Shown here one piece after another: positions 43,263-55,460 of a stretch of 64,000 nt of DNA. Origin of the DNA: Pyrus communis. Lineage: Eukaryota; Streptophyta; Magnoliopsida; Rosales; Rosaceae. The stretch spans positions 29,028,381 through 29,092,380 of the forward strand of contig NC_084807.1 of the NCBI RefSeq assembly GCF_963583255.1, written 5' to 3'. Within the stretch, counting starts at the first letter, position 1. Each line of letters opens with the position of its first letter. Below the pieces are notes generated by a model. The model worked only from the letters and a program-made list of their open reading frames with translations. It was not told the origin of the DNA and ran no database searches. The translations under genes were made by a program, and so were the position numbers.

Positions 43263-44500
43263 CCTATGAGTTGCATTTTAATTTTTTTTATACTTTTTTA
43301 AGAAATGATGAGTTATTCTACCCCGTACGTATTCCACATGGCATGTTCTGGATTCAATTTATGATGTTGATGAATCACACGATGATTGCCAGAAAGAGGA
43401 TTAAAGGTTTATGTAAGTCTTCTCTACTTTGGAGTATCAACTGTCATAACAAAATCATCAGCTAATCCTTTTTCTAAAAGAGATAAAAAGATAAGTAATT
43501 CTACGGTAAAAATTTTCATTCGTCTAATTATGAGCAAAAGGATTTGAACTTACTATGAAGAAGCTCACAGGTATAAGCCAAGTTGTCCGCCATTTTCATT
43601 TCTTCTTTAATCTTAATCACATGTTTACTTATTTAAAATAAAGATGTCAAGGATTAGAGATGGTAAAGATTGCGAATTTAATGTTCTCTCTAATTAATAT
43701 GTGGCACCACTATTTTTAAACAATATTTTATACACATTGTTATGGGATCCACACCGTAATGTATTTTAATAATCGAACCATCTATCTTTTAAAATATCAT
43801 TCATAGATTATCCTTACAAAAAATTAGACAAATTAAAAACTATTAAGACATTTATTTGTAGTGAAAAAATTGCGGGTACATGATTATACAAAGAACCACA
43901 ACCTCTTAATCGAAGAGACATATGGTTTTGGACTTGGATAATTTTTTGCAAGGATGATCTATCAATGACGTTCTAAAAGATGGACAATTCGGATCGTTAA
44001 TATACCTGACGAAGTGAGCTCCTAAAAACATGTGTCAATTCAATGTACACCAAAAAAAAAAAAAAATTGTATAAAAAAAGTAATGTTACGGATCTGCTCT
44101 ATATGTATATATATAAGACCTAAATTTTCGAATTTGATTTCCTTCTTCTTTATTCTTGCTCTTATAAAATAAATAAAAACCATAGATTACCAGAATTATG
44201 CAATTCGTTGTAAAATATCTAATTCGCATATCTACTTCATAGAAAAATCCAACCCTCTTGTGCTAAATAATGTACAAAACTAGTATGGTTCTATTTAAAA
44301 TGACCAAGACGATGCTGATATGTGAGTCGAGATCTCGTATTTCTATCTTATCCAACATCTCGAATCCACATTACTCGTATAATATATTTTACCGCAAACA
44401 AGATAACATACTCTAACTCCACACTCGTGTCATATACACAAACATATACTCAAACAAAGCCAGCCTTATTATTATTATTTTTTTAAAGGAGAACAACTAG
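43263..44500. other. Intergenic, nothing supported
   Basis: AT-rich. 43970-44040 carries a short copy of the block found at 36480 and 37850 (gacaattcggatcgttaata, then acgaagtgagctcc). No gene or RNA seen. Confidence 0.45.
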
Positions 44501-44507
44501 TGGCAAG

Positions 44508-44690
44508 TCACGGTTATCCATATATTTCGGGGGTCGGAAAGACTTACAAAAGCATTTCAGCCTCCTCCTGACTACAAGTCTGACTTCCACACCAGAAGCA
44601 ACTTTCGAATCCAAAACCTCCAATTTTTTACTTTAAAGAAGTCTTATAATCCATTATTTACCACTGGATCACCAGCTACAGCTAGGGGTT
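44508..44690 (-). mobile_element. tRNA-derived SINE, copy 1
   Basis: On the minus strand a box-A-like tgatccagtggtaaa is followed at the normal distance by a box-B-like ggattcgaaagttg, then ctggtgtggaag. It aligns over its whole length to 44957-45140 with many substitutions. Confidence 0.6.
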
Positions 44691-44956
44691 CATCCTTATT
44701 ATTTAAATACAACCATGACGACAGCGTCTAAGATTATAAACTATGATATTATAATTGGATTAACCGACTTAATCAAACTGTTCCAAATACAAAAATATTC
44801 TAATCTTTGGATCGGAGGACGACGACCGACTTTGCTCTTCATCTTCGAGATCGTCACCTTTGTAATTTGTAGACTTTTTTTCTTTGAATACAACGTTATT
44901 TGGTTTTGTTTACATGTGGATGTGTGGCAAAGTTTCCTTTTCTTCAAAAGGGAGAT

Positions 44957-45140
44957 AATTTGTGGTAAGTTACTGTTATCCATCTATTCTAATGATTAAA
45001 AAAACTTACAGAGACATTTTAGCCTCCATCGGCCCATAAGTCTAGCTTCCACACCAGCAACAGGTTTCGAACTTGAGACCTCCGATTTTTTGTTTTAAGG
45101 AAGCATCATAATTCGTCTTTTACTACTGGACAACCATCTT
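44957..45140 (-). mobile_element. tRNA-derived SINE, copy 2
   Basis: On the minus strand, box A-like ttgtccagtagtaaa and box B-like aagttcgaaacctg (near the GGTTCGANNCC consensus). The body then reads gctggtgtggaagctagact. Same orientation and family as 44508-44690. Confidence 0.65.
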
Positions 45141-45764
45141 GTTAAGTGTTGCAAAGTTTTTTCATTTCGTTTGTAATTGTGGGTCTTCTAGTTGACAATT
45201 ACAAACTCATAAGACTTAAGAGGGGGAGAAACTTAGATGTGTTTATATCGTATCTCACATACCAAAATGACAGTCTCTTAGGTTTGAGATAATTATTAAC
45301 CGGATGAGTATTGCACTTCTTGAATACATGGCAAACGTTTATTTGACAACGACGCGACTGAGATTAAAACTTTATTGGATAAGAGGATCTCTCCTCAAGT
45401 CTTTCACAAGCTATAATTTGAGTAGCTCAAATTATATCGTATAATATATTTGAGATACCATCATTTTAACATTATAGTCGCTTGTAAATTCTTCAACGGC
45501 ATATGCTATGTAAATGTATTATTTGGTGCCTATACATGTTTTCTTATTTTTTACAACAATAACAGTTATAAGGGTTGCCACATGGGTACAATCTCAAGCG
45601 ACCAAATATTTGGTCGGGAGGTAGTTCGTACAAACAAGAAATGATGATAATCCCCTAATTGGCTTCCACAAGCACGCGCACTAGAACAAACACCTTAGTA
45701 CAAATCTGCCACAAAGACGGCAGAAGCAACAGACTCATCACAAAGCACACTAATGTCACCACCA

Positions 45765-45870
45765 CACAGGCGAAGCTACATTAAACCATAGTTAACAAGC
45801 GAGGTCACATCAAACCCATTGTAAACACGCAAGGTCATGTCAAAACTACTGCACACACGCAATGCTACAT
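45765..45870. repeat. Three to four 30-bp imperfect tandem repeats
   Basis: Successive units read 'cgaagctacattaaaccata', 'cgaggtcacatcaaacccat', 'gcaaggtcatgtcaaaacta', and a partial 'gcaatgctacatca', each ending in (a/c)aca/aac-acgc spacers. No frame is conserved across units. Confidence 0.7.
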
Positions 45871-46454
45871 CACTCGTTAAACGAGACATTATCCGCTAAA
45901 TACAGTACAAACAAATCAACATTGAATTGCACTAATTCGAAAAACAAAATCCTCCGGTTGACTTGTATCCAACGATTAGCCCATCAAAACCTACAACTTT
46001 AGCGCTTCAAGCGGAGATCTGGCGGCTACACGCAATATAGTCGCATTCCCATGTAATGGGGGAACTGGATTTGAAAGGTAGCAACCAATCAAGGATTAGG
46101 TGACCAAATCAAAGTCCCCAACTTGTAGTTGGAAGTTGGAAGAAGTATCTTCCTTTACAAAACAAAGTTGGAAATATTCTCACCACTTTGACTTCTCTCT
46201 AGGTAGACGTTCTAATGTACTAATTTTATGATATGTTTACTTTATATTTACATATGTCACGTATTATGTTAAATTTTAGAGATACTTTGTAAATTCTTTT
46301 ATATGTGCTTGTAAAAATATTCATACGTTAGTAAATGCAAGATATGTTTAGGATCAAAATAATTATAATTCTCAGTTCATGTAAGTAAACAGATCATCGG
46401 AGAGAATAATTCAACAATGATATAAGTTGTAGGAGTATCGACTTTTAGCTAAAA

Positions 46455-46640
46455 ATCTTTTGTTAGCCACAACGGGATGGTCTAGTGTTTGGGGCAAATT
46501 CCAAGTCCATATTTCATACAGTTCATCCTTGAGTTCGATTCCTGGTATCGATGAACGACGATGGACTATGAGAGGTTTAAATACCTCAGTGGGTTTTTTC
46601 AACCTCCAAAAAAGTGATATGCCGTGAGTTGGCCACCAGC
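46455..46640 (+). mobile_element. tRNA-derived SINE, different family
   Basis: Box A-like gggatggtctagtgtttgg is followed about 60 bp later by box B-like gagttcgattcctgg. The body then reads tcgatgaacgacgatggact and ends near cgtgagttggccaccagctg. Not similar to the 44.5/45.0 kb pair outside the boxes. Confidence 0.6.
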
Positions 46641-48225
46641 TGATAGTAGATGACATGTTTTCTCTTAGATTTGTTGCAAGAGATTAGTTCCTTAATCGAT
46701 TAACATCATTTACGTTTACACTCGACTCGGTATCCCATACTTGATGTCTGTTAGAAAGTAAGTGGCAGTAGATGACATGTTTTCCTCTCATGACCTTCAA
46801 TGCCAACGGGCCACCAAATTATTTAGTACAAAGCAGAGGGAGGAGATGTTGCATTCATTGGTAAGGACTTGAGAAGTTCAGTTCGATTGCTGGCATTCGA
46901 AAGTGTTCATTGAATTCAGAATAACAATGTTCAACGTTGTTGGGCAGTGGGAGGAGGGTGATGAGTCACCAACTCAATGGGCTTGGATTTCTTATGTTAT
47001 TACCTTCAGCCCAAAGCCCATCTCAGTTTAATTTTGGGCCAACTTAAACTCCATCCAGCATTGCCTGCCACGATTTAAAGACCGGCCATTGGGGCTTTTG
47101 ACTAGGATCGGAAAACTTCTAATCCAATTGTATGCCCTTAGATTTTAAAAGTTTTTGTAGGTTAAATAGTTAGTCGTTAAGGAAGACTGAAATTAGTAAA
47201 AAAAAAAGAAGAGAGGAATCGATAGAGGTTAAGTCCGCACTAAAGTTTACAAACGTTATTGTTTTCTGCTACTGTATAAAGCGTCATTTGCAAGTAAGAA
47301 TTTCAATCTTCTTTTTATTTTTGTTGTTTTTTAACCATACCCTCAGTCTTGTTATTCTATTATCATATTAAATAATTTATTTTGGATAGTAAATTAGGAA
47401 AATATAAAAGACGTAAACTTGCTTAAGTTTTTATTATTAAGCCAAATGGTGAGGATGTGAAAAAATAAGTTAGAGTTATGTTAGATCAAATGTTCGAGTT
47501 CTGTGTAATTGTGTTTAATGAAAAAAGATAAATCTTATTTTTGTTTATGGGAAAAACAACTTATTGTTGGTCACATGCTCTAGCAACAATTATTGTGCTA
47601 ATACAACATTCATAAGACCACTTAGTCTTTGGTTTAGTGGTAGCTGTTTTCATTTAGTTAGATTAACACTGAAAAACCGATGTATATATATATGATGAGT
47701 ATGTTACAATATACCTAGCCTAATTATAGTGCTGTGATTTTACTGTGCATGTATTCATAAAAACTAAATTCATGCACATACATAACCAGATACGATATTC
47801 AGTCAAAATTACCCATCAATTCCGACGAAAAATGAATGAGATTAACTGAGAAATGTGATTAAGTCTGAATTGGACTGCCAACGTATTTCGGAATCGTATA
47901 AGATGAAATAACACTATACTAATCAAGAAGCATAAAAGTTGAAATAGGGGATAGAAACCTACATATAAATATCTCAAATAAAATAATAAATCGAAGAAGA
48001 AAAGGTAATTTTTTTATTGTGATCGAAACACGGGTGGTACGTCATGTGTTTTTATGTAAGTGGTGAAAATTTTTATTTTTTAAGTTATTAACTTTTTAAC
48101 ACACATATCGTACAATTTGTATAATAACATATAACATCTCATCTCCCTGTCACAGCAAAATCTCTCGACAATCATTTAATGGTACTGAAATTTACCCTAT
48201 AAATGGCGGGAGCCTCCCCGCTCGT
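46641..48225. other. Intergenic, nothing supported
   Basis: AT-rich, no ORF of interest. agtagatgacatgttttc occurs at about 46645 and 46768, a short direct repeat. Confidence 0.5.
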
Positions 48226-48495
48226 AAGTCTCTCTCTCTCTCTCTCGTCAACTCTTCTCTAAATTACACATCAACCCCTCCAAAACCCTCCAATCGCAAA
48301 AAACTCCAAATCGTCCAGGTGCTTCCCCTTCGCAATCTCTCTGGTGGAGTAACTCCGTTGCCGGTCCTCTCATCTCGTAAATTCCTGCAATTCCTGGTTT
48401 TACATTTGCCCCCTTTTCTTTGAGCCTCGCGAACCCTAGGTTTTTCTGAGCAGAGTGAGTAAGTGAGTTGGAGTAGTACCGTAGCTTCTGATTCA
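48226..48495 (+). promoter_or_regulatory. 5' leader of the coiled-coil protein gene
   Basis: A (CT)n run at 48228-48246 (tctctctctctctctctc) and C-rich leader precede the ATG at 48496. CT tracts close to transcription starts are common in plants. No canonical TATA box is evident. Confidence 0.45.
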
Positions 48496-51400
48496 ATGGA
48501 GGCTGCGGCCGCTGCGCGCGGTAGTTCCATGCCGATGCCACCTCCGCCAGCCCGCAAAGAGTGGCGCGCCGTCTCCGACCATCATTCGGCCCGAAACATC
48601 GGGGATGAGGTAGTAATCTGCTCAAAACCACTTGCATTGGGTTCTATTGGGTGTCTAATTAATGCAAAAAGAGAAAATAAATGAAATTTGGAACCTTGGG
48701 TTTGGATTGTGAAAAACCCTTCAGGTGAAATGAGGATTAGGGTTTGCAATTGCATGTTATTTTATCCATTTTTTTTTTGGGATTAAGTATGCGAAAACCC
48801 TTTTTCCATTACGCAATTGGTTAATTCATTTGTGGGGTTGATGTCTGTGGGTCGGTGGGTAATTTGGTTGCTGCTCTCACACTTTACCATTAGAAGATTG
48901 TTATAATCTAAATACTTGAAGGTGAATCGTTTAGTGAATGTGCCTATATTTTGAATGAAGCAACAATATCTCACATTTTGAAGAAAAAAAAACCCACACC
49001 CTTTCTGCCTTATGATGGGTAAAAATGAAGGAAATTTCACAACTCGTATTTTGTTTGAATGATTGGGTATTGGATATATAATGTTCGGTGTACTGCCAAT
49101 AATAATGCATCTGACAAATTTTTTAGTTGCGTGAGTTCATTTGCTTGAAATGAAGAGCTTCATGGAAAAAGATAACTTAATTTTTAGCATTGGCTAAAGC
49201 TTCTACTGTTAGCTGATTAAGATGTGGTATTTTAAATTTTTGCTTCTTGTTTTGTTTGAACTATTTAGTGCTACTCGGGTAGCATTTGTATCTGCTGTTT
49301 TGGCATTATCTTGTTCTTGAATTGGGTATATTTCAATATGCAGGAGTTGGAACGATCAAAGCTAGGCCAATCGGATGAGAGAACAATATATGAGGTAAGG
49401 CTGTTGATATTAGTATTAGCTTGTATTCTGAAGGATTCAACGAAAGTGAATATGATTTGTTATCGAACAAGGTGCAGCAAGGAAGAGAGCCAGTTGATGT
49501 GGACTTCTGTTCGATCACAATAGATGGAACTTTAGATCATGACCTTTTGCAGCAGCGGGTTGAAGATGTTTCTAGGCAAAGAGAGGAACTGCAACATATG
49601 GAGATTGATCTTAAAGCTCAAATCATTGCAAGATCTGAGATAATTGAAATACAAAATAACTTTGATGCTCAAATAAAGGAACATGTCAATGCTGCTTCCA
49701 AGCTTCAGGTTTTCATTGATGATTTGATATGTAGTTTATAATGTGTATTACGATAGGGTTTTTCAGATTGCAATTACAAGAATCTCATGAGGCGTAATAA
49801 ATATCCAAGTTATGTTAGCATTCTTATTGTGATTTTGCAGTGTCACATTGCACATTCCGCATTTGGTGAGAATATGTGTAATCTTAAGCTAAAAATTTAT
49901 CGGCCAATCTTAAAGGGCATATTTGATTGTTAAATGTTTTCCTTGAGATATATGCGTGAAAATGATCTACTAACAGCGTCAATCTGAACTGTGGGTTTAC
50001 ACTGTGCAGGAGCAACTTCATGAAAGGGAGCAAACCATACATGATTTGGAAAGGAAAATGGATGAGAAAGATAGAGAGCTGCATGCTGTCAGGCTAGATA
50101 ACGAAGCGGTAAATGAATGCTTGTGTATTTTATATGTTTTAATTGAGCACTTTGGGTGAATAAAAATTCTTAATCTTTTGGTTTTCATAATGTTCTGGCA
50201 GGCCTGGGCTAAAGAAGACCTTCTTCGAGAACAGAATAAAGAATTAGCAAGTATCAGGTACTAGTCTGTTTGTTTAAGAACTGTTCACTGCACTTCTACT
50301 CTCTTGTCCAATAATGCATGTACTTTTTGTTTAGATGTAAATCAAGCTTGTCTTTTATTATTGCATGCTATTTAAAGGTTTTGTATTTCATTTTTTGGTG
50401 AACAATGCTGGGTTGAGGTTATAATCATATGAAACAATTTGAATGAGTTACTGTTCATTGCAGAAGGGAACGTGACCATTCGGAAGCTGAAAGAACCCAA
50501 CACATACAACAATTACATGACCTGCAAGAGCATATTCAAGAAAACGAGAGGCAGCTTAATGATCTCCGGGAACAGGTATGTTGATTTGCATGTATAGATG
50601 TACAACTCTCAAGTTTTCACACATTTAAATTGTACATAAATTTAGAATATGCATAGGTCCATAGGTGGTTCTTTTCTACTAACTTTCATTCTCTGAATGA
50701 ACAAAGTCTATGGTGCTTTTGTTTTGAACGGTCAGACTGAAATGTAAGTGACATTCAAATTGGAACAAATTTGGTAAATATTTCTGCAAGTTGCATGCTA
50801 ATTTAGTTCTATAGATGTAATGCGGCTAGTGCCTGATAGTGTTTGTATTTTCAGCATAGGCTTGCTCAAGAAGCCATTCTTTATAAAGATGAACGGTTGA
50901 GGGAGGCCCAAGCTTGGATCACTCGTGTTCAGGAAATGGATGCCTTGCAGTCAACTACAATCCAAGCTGAATTGCGGGAACGTACAGAACAATATAATCA
51001 ACTCTGGCTTGGTTGTCAAAGGCAGGTTGGTTTATTTGTTCTATCTCTCTCACACTTCCTGGGCGTTTTATTTTGTTAAAAGTTGAACTTGCGGGCATGT
51101 TCAGACATGGGCATCTGCAAATTGTATGTTTGGCTATATGCCGATTTTTTTCAAAAATTATGTCAAATACTATGTGATGCAAGTGCTATACATAGTGAAA
51201 CATGGTTTTTGTTTCATTCAAAGTTTGTTCACGTTTTTTTTATTTTCCTTTTTGGCTCACTGATTTCAGTTTGCTGAGATGGAGAGACGTCATATGCATA
51301 CAGTACAACAGCTTCAACTTGAGCTGGCTGATGCAAGAGAAAGGAGTGGGACTTACACCGATGAATCATGCATGGCACAATCAAATTCAAAGGATGCATC

Positions 51401-53743
51401 TCAATTTGGTCAGAACAATGGAAACCAGCTAGATACGAATACATCAAATGGAAATACAGGGCCCCTCCAAAATGGAAATTCAGATGATGTTCCCTCATTT
51501 CCTTCAACTGGAAACACATCAGCTCAGGTAGCTGCACCCTTTTGTGGTTTTCGTGTTGGTAGCTTTGACATATTATTGCCTTTTTGGCTAAAGACCTTCT
51601 GTTTGAAATGAAATTCGTAAGTAGGAATTTGATTTAGTTATTATTTATATCATTTCCGTGACATTAAGTTTTGGATCGTTATTAGATCGACCATGTTGCT
51701 GGGGTTCCAATTTCTCCATCATCTCTACTTGGTATGCCTTCCTATCTTCCCCCTGGACAAGTGACTGCTCTTCATCCATTTCTTATGCATCAACAAGGGG
51801 TACCTCATTCGGTCCCACCACATGTTCCTCAATCTCATGTTGGGCATTTTCACTCAATACCTGCAATATCGTCTCTCCAACAGTGGCAGAACCAACAGGT
51901 GCTGAGATGAATAAATCTTTCTGTCCAGATTATTTTAATCTACAACGATAACAGACTTATGTTCTTCATTTTCTCTTTTAAGGCTCCATCTGAGAGATTG
52001 CAGATATCTACACAGAAGGAGCTTCCATCTTCACAAAATGATCCAAACTTAATAAGACCAGATTATAACTATGAATCATCTGTTAATGGGCAATCTCTTC
52101 ATCAAGACTATTTAAATGTCCAAATTAACCAAGGGGCACCACCTGATTCTGTCTTGTCATCATCCACCGTGGAAGCACAGGTATTACCTCGCATTTGATG
52201 ATTACGTAGTGATTTTATTTTGTGTGCAAGTCTGTGCATCTTTGCTGGAGTCACTGTTATTTTTTTGGTTCAGGTTCTCGAGTCAATTGATAGTAGAGGT
52301 TATTTGGTCTCATCCCAACCTGATCAGAGCTTGCAACAAATTTCCTCCCAATTCCACAACGCTTTAAGATTAGATTCTCTTGAGCAGAACAGTGAAACCA
52401 AGGTAGATAAGCTTCTCTTGTTATTTTCTTATTCAGGCTGGAGCTTTGTGGTCAGCCTGTCTGGTTATAGTGCAAATAGTAACTAGGGAAGAAATTCAGA
52501 CTAACTTTGCTTTTGGACAGGCACCAGAGCAAAATGTTCAGACCTCGACTGATCATGGATTGGATGGACAAGTTTTAACTGCAGGACAGCCAAGTTCTAA
52601 TAACAATTCGTTAAAATCTGATAATTCAGTTCCTTCAGTCGATAACAAGGAACCTGCAATTAACAATGCCACTAGTGCAGTTTTGCCTGAAGCATTTGTG
52701 TCAACTATGCATGCAAATGCGGCTGGGGGAAAGACTTCGGAGGTTGCACTTCTTGATGAAAGGTCATTGTTGGTTTGCATGGTTCGCACAATTCCGGCAG
52801 GTGGTAGAATTCGCATCAGTTCGACGGTGAGCCTGCCTATTTGTTACTAGGTTTCGTAATGAGCGTGACATTTTTGTTTTCTCAGCAACTAATTTAAAGC
52901 CTTGTTTCTCAGCAACTGATTAGTTCATACTATATGTTCTTTGGTCTGGGTACAGCTACCAAATAGGCTCGGAAAGATGCTTGCACCCTTACACTGGCAT
53001 GATTACAAGAACAAGTATGGAAAGCTTGATGACTTTGTGGCTAGTCACCGTGAAGTGAGTTTAATGATGATTTAAAGTGTTTTTTCATAGATGAATATTA
53101 TCTCATCAGGACCTTAATTTTTATATTTCAGTTATTCGTGATTGAGGGCGACTATATTCAGCTTCAGGAGGGAGCGCAAGAGATGATAGCAGCTACAGCT
53201 GCTGCTGCAAAAGTTGCTGCTGCTGCAGCCGCATCATCTCCCTACTCTTCATCTTTGCCTTCTGTGGCTGTTACTCCAGTGGCACAGACTCACCGCTCAA
53301 GGAAGATATCGACTTCAAATGCAAATGATAATCACTTGCAGTCTGTAAAGCAGAATCAGCAATTAAATGGTGTAAGCTTTGGTGTTCCTGGAGGTCTCTC
53401 AAATGTAAAGATTTTGAGCAAATCTAAAGATTCTTGGGAACTGAACAGCCCTGACACTAGGCCAAGCCAGTCGTCTGTACTTTTGAATGGTGGAAATGGA
53501 GCAGTTCTGGATAGATCAAGCATGAGCAGTACCCAAAGCTCAGGCTTGCCTAATGGCCGGCTGAGCTCAAATACTGTTGGGAAACAACATGGCAGGTTTA
53601 CCTCTTTAAACCATCTAACATACCGCAGTTTAATATTGTGGTGGATTAAGTAGTTACTGCTGCTTTATTAATGTGTAATGCTTATTCGGTTGATGTGTTA
53701 CTTTGACAGGATGACCACTGCTACATTTACTTCCAGAAGATAG
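48496..53743 (+). CDS. Coiled-coil protein with conserved C-terminal (LOTUS-like?) domain, unknown function
   Basis: Fifteen exons in phase: 48496-48609, 49344-49394, 49472-49708, 50010-50108, 50202-50257, 50464-50575, 50855-51025, 51270-51527, 51686-51898, 51983-52180, 52274-52402, 52521-52826, 52956-53054, 53132-53595 and 53710-53743, giving about 846 residues. Exons 2-8 code a long charged coiled coil (for example QQLHDLQEHIQENERQLNDL; MERRHMHTVQQLQLELADAR). A Gln/Pro/Ser-rich linker follows. Exons 12-14 code a compact block (RIRISSTLPNRLGKMLAPLH; KYGKLDDFVASHRELFVIEG; DYIQLQEGAQEMI) that resembles a LOTUS/winged-helix RNA-binding fold by its '..LF.I.G.Y..L' end. An Ala-rich helix and basic tail (TSRR) end it. 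I recall plant homologues of unknown function. The exon 3 acceptor (49471 versus 49477) and the last exon are uncertain. Confidence 0.85.
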
Positions 53744-54163
53744 TAAGTACGATTACTCAATAGTTAAAGTACCACTGTAGTGTTTTGTGATATAATCTTT
53801 TTGAATACGTAATGTTGCATTTGTTTAAGCTGGTCGTCTACCAGTGGTCAAGTTTTTGAGCTGTCAATTATTCGGTGGATCAATATTAGTCTGCTCCCGT
53901 CTTTTCTCATATAAAGGGTTTAGAGTTCAGATATAGGATAGCATAGTATGAGCTATTATTTGCATATCATTGATCAATTACGGGATGATATCATTGGTCT
54001 AGTTGGTATCCAATTTCAAAGTTCAAACCCCGGTACCAAAACGTCGCAACTGATTAAATTTGATGATGCAAATGTGAGTTTTATTGTTTACATATTTTGT
54101 ATGAATACCCCTACAGCAATGCATCTTAAACGTATTTGGTGGTGGCAGGAGAGAGCAGGAAAT

Positions 54164-54384
54164 AGGCACCACCTTATGACCGGAATGGTGGACCGGTGCA
54201 TGGACGTAAACTTATTTTGGAACGGCAACAGGACATGTGGGAGAATATATTTTCATCAAAGATTGAATCACCATCAATATTTGCAGCTCACTTCAAGGAA
54301 TTCTCTGATTGGAAATGTTTGCCCGTTTTTTCGGTTTTCGATTCTTCAAAAGCTTTAGGTTGTGACTGTTTTATGATATACTGA
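54164..54384 (+). other. Candidate alternative terminal exon or 3' UTR exon
   Basis: After an acceptor-like ggaaatag, a frame reads APPYDRNGGPVHGRKLILER, then QQDMWENIFSSKIESPSIFA, then AHFKEFSDWKCLPVFSVF, and stops at 54382-54384. The composition is protein-like. The exon at 53710 has a second donor, GTAAGT at 53743, in phase 0 with this frame if read as DDHCYIYFQKI. That frame does not match the phase of the exon ending 53595. Status is open. Confidence 0.3.
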
Positions 54385-55101
54385 AAAGAGTCAAAGAACT
54401 CAAAACTGTCTCTGCAGCGATGATGATATTCATGCACAAAATTGCTTCTGTGCGCATCTGGATGGATGGAAAATCTGCCCTTTTTGTTGGTGGATGAAAT
54501 GATGGATCCATGAAGCTTTATTAATTTGACTACATTAATTTCATTTCTCTTTCCTGAATTTTACTGGATTGGGCTGAGATCAACCCGACTCGGTTTCTAT
54601 GTAATGGAAGCCCAGCCCGCTTGGTTTCGTTTGTGCCTTGTTGGTCTATAATGCAGTTTATGGCCTCTTGCACTCCAGATTGAATTCTCGTTCCGATAAA
54701 TTATAGTGGTGCTATTCACGCTGTTTTTTACCTTTCATGTATTTCTCACAATTTCTATCGGTTAGCTCAAATGAATTAAGATGATTAAATGATATAAATT
54801 AACAGGGGCTATGAAAGGTAAAAAAGGGCCTAGATAGCACCACCCCTATAATATCGTTTTGTCGACAAAACAATAGTAGTAACGTTATATTCATTGGAAC
54901 AAGTTAGTTGCCATAAATCGAGTGTGCCTGCACTTAAGGTGGGTAATATTTATTTCAAACTCAGTATTTACGAGATGTGAATTTAAATCTTGCCCCTATA
55001 AATTGAGTACGAATACCATTTAGATTGTAGTATTAAAACAATAATGTTTTGCAAATGTAATTTTGTACACGCTCAAGATCAAATTCTTCTTTTCACACAC
55101 T
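54385..55101. other. 3' flank of the coiled-coil gene and intergenic
   Basis: Probably the 3' UTR in the first few hundred bases. 54697-54850 has an inverted pair (gataaattatagtggtgcta and the reverse of tagcaccacccctataat), a possible MITE of about 150 bp. No gene. Confidence 0.4.
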
Positions 55102-55276
55102 AATTAAAATAAGAGAACTTTAACTAAAAGTTTCAGGTACTGTTTGCTTTAACAAAAAATTATATTTTTATATTAAAAAGTCAATTCTGATATTATTTAC
55201 TTTACCCTTTATTTTGTCTTTATCGTTAAAACTTAAAGTTTTTAAATCATTTTTATTAGTTTTCTTTAAAATAAAA
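55102..55276 (-). mobile_element. MITE, third member of the 19.5/32.2 kb family
   Basis: Collinear with 32176-32348: gagaactttaactaaaag, caggtactgtttgctttaac, ccctttattttgtctttatc, gttaaaacttaaagttttta, ttagttttctttaaaata. It ends about 185 bp upstream of the small gene's ATG. Confidence 0.7.
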
Positions 55277-55460
55277 CATTAAAATTTTGGAAAGTCAGCA
55301 GGAATTTCTAAACGGTTCGTTTTACCCTATTAGCCGGATGGGAAGCGGGTGTATCTAAAAAGCCCGGGGAGATTGGAACGGCGTTAATCGAGGGTGCGTA
55401 GAAGTGTCGATCAGAAATCAAAGCGAAAGAAAGAAGGAAAGGAGGGGGAGAAGAAGAAAG

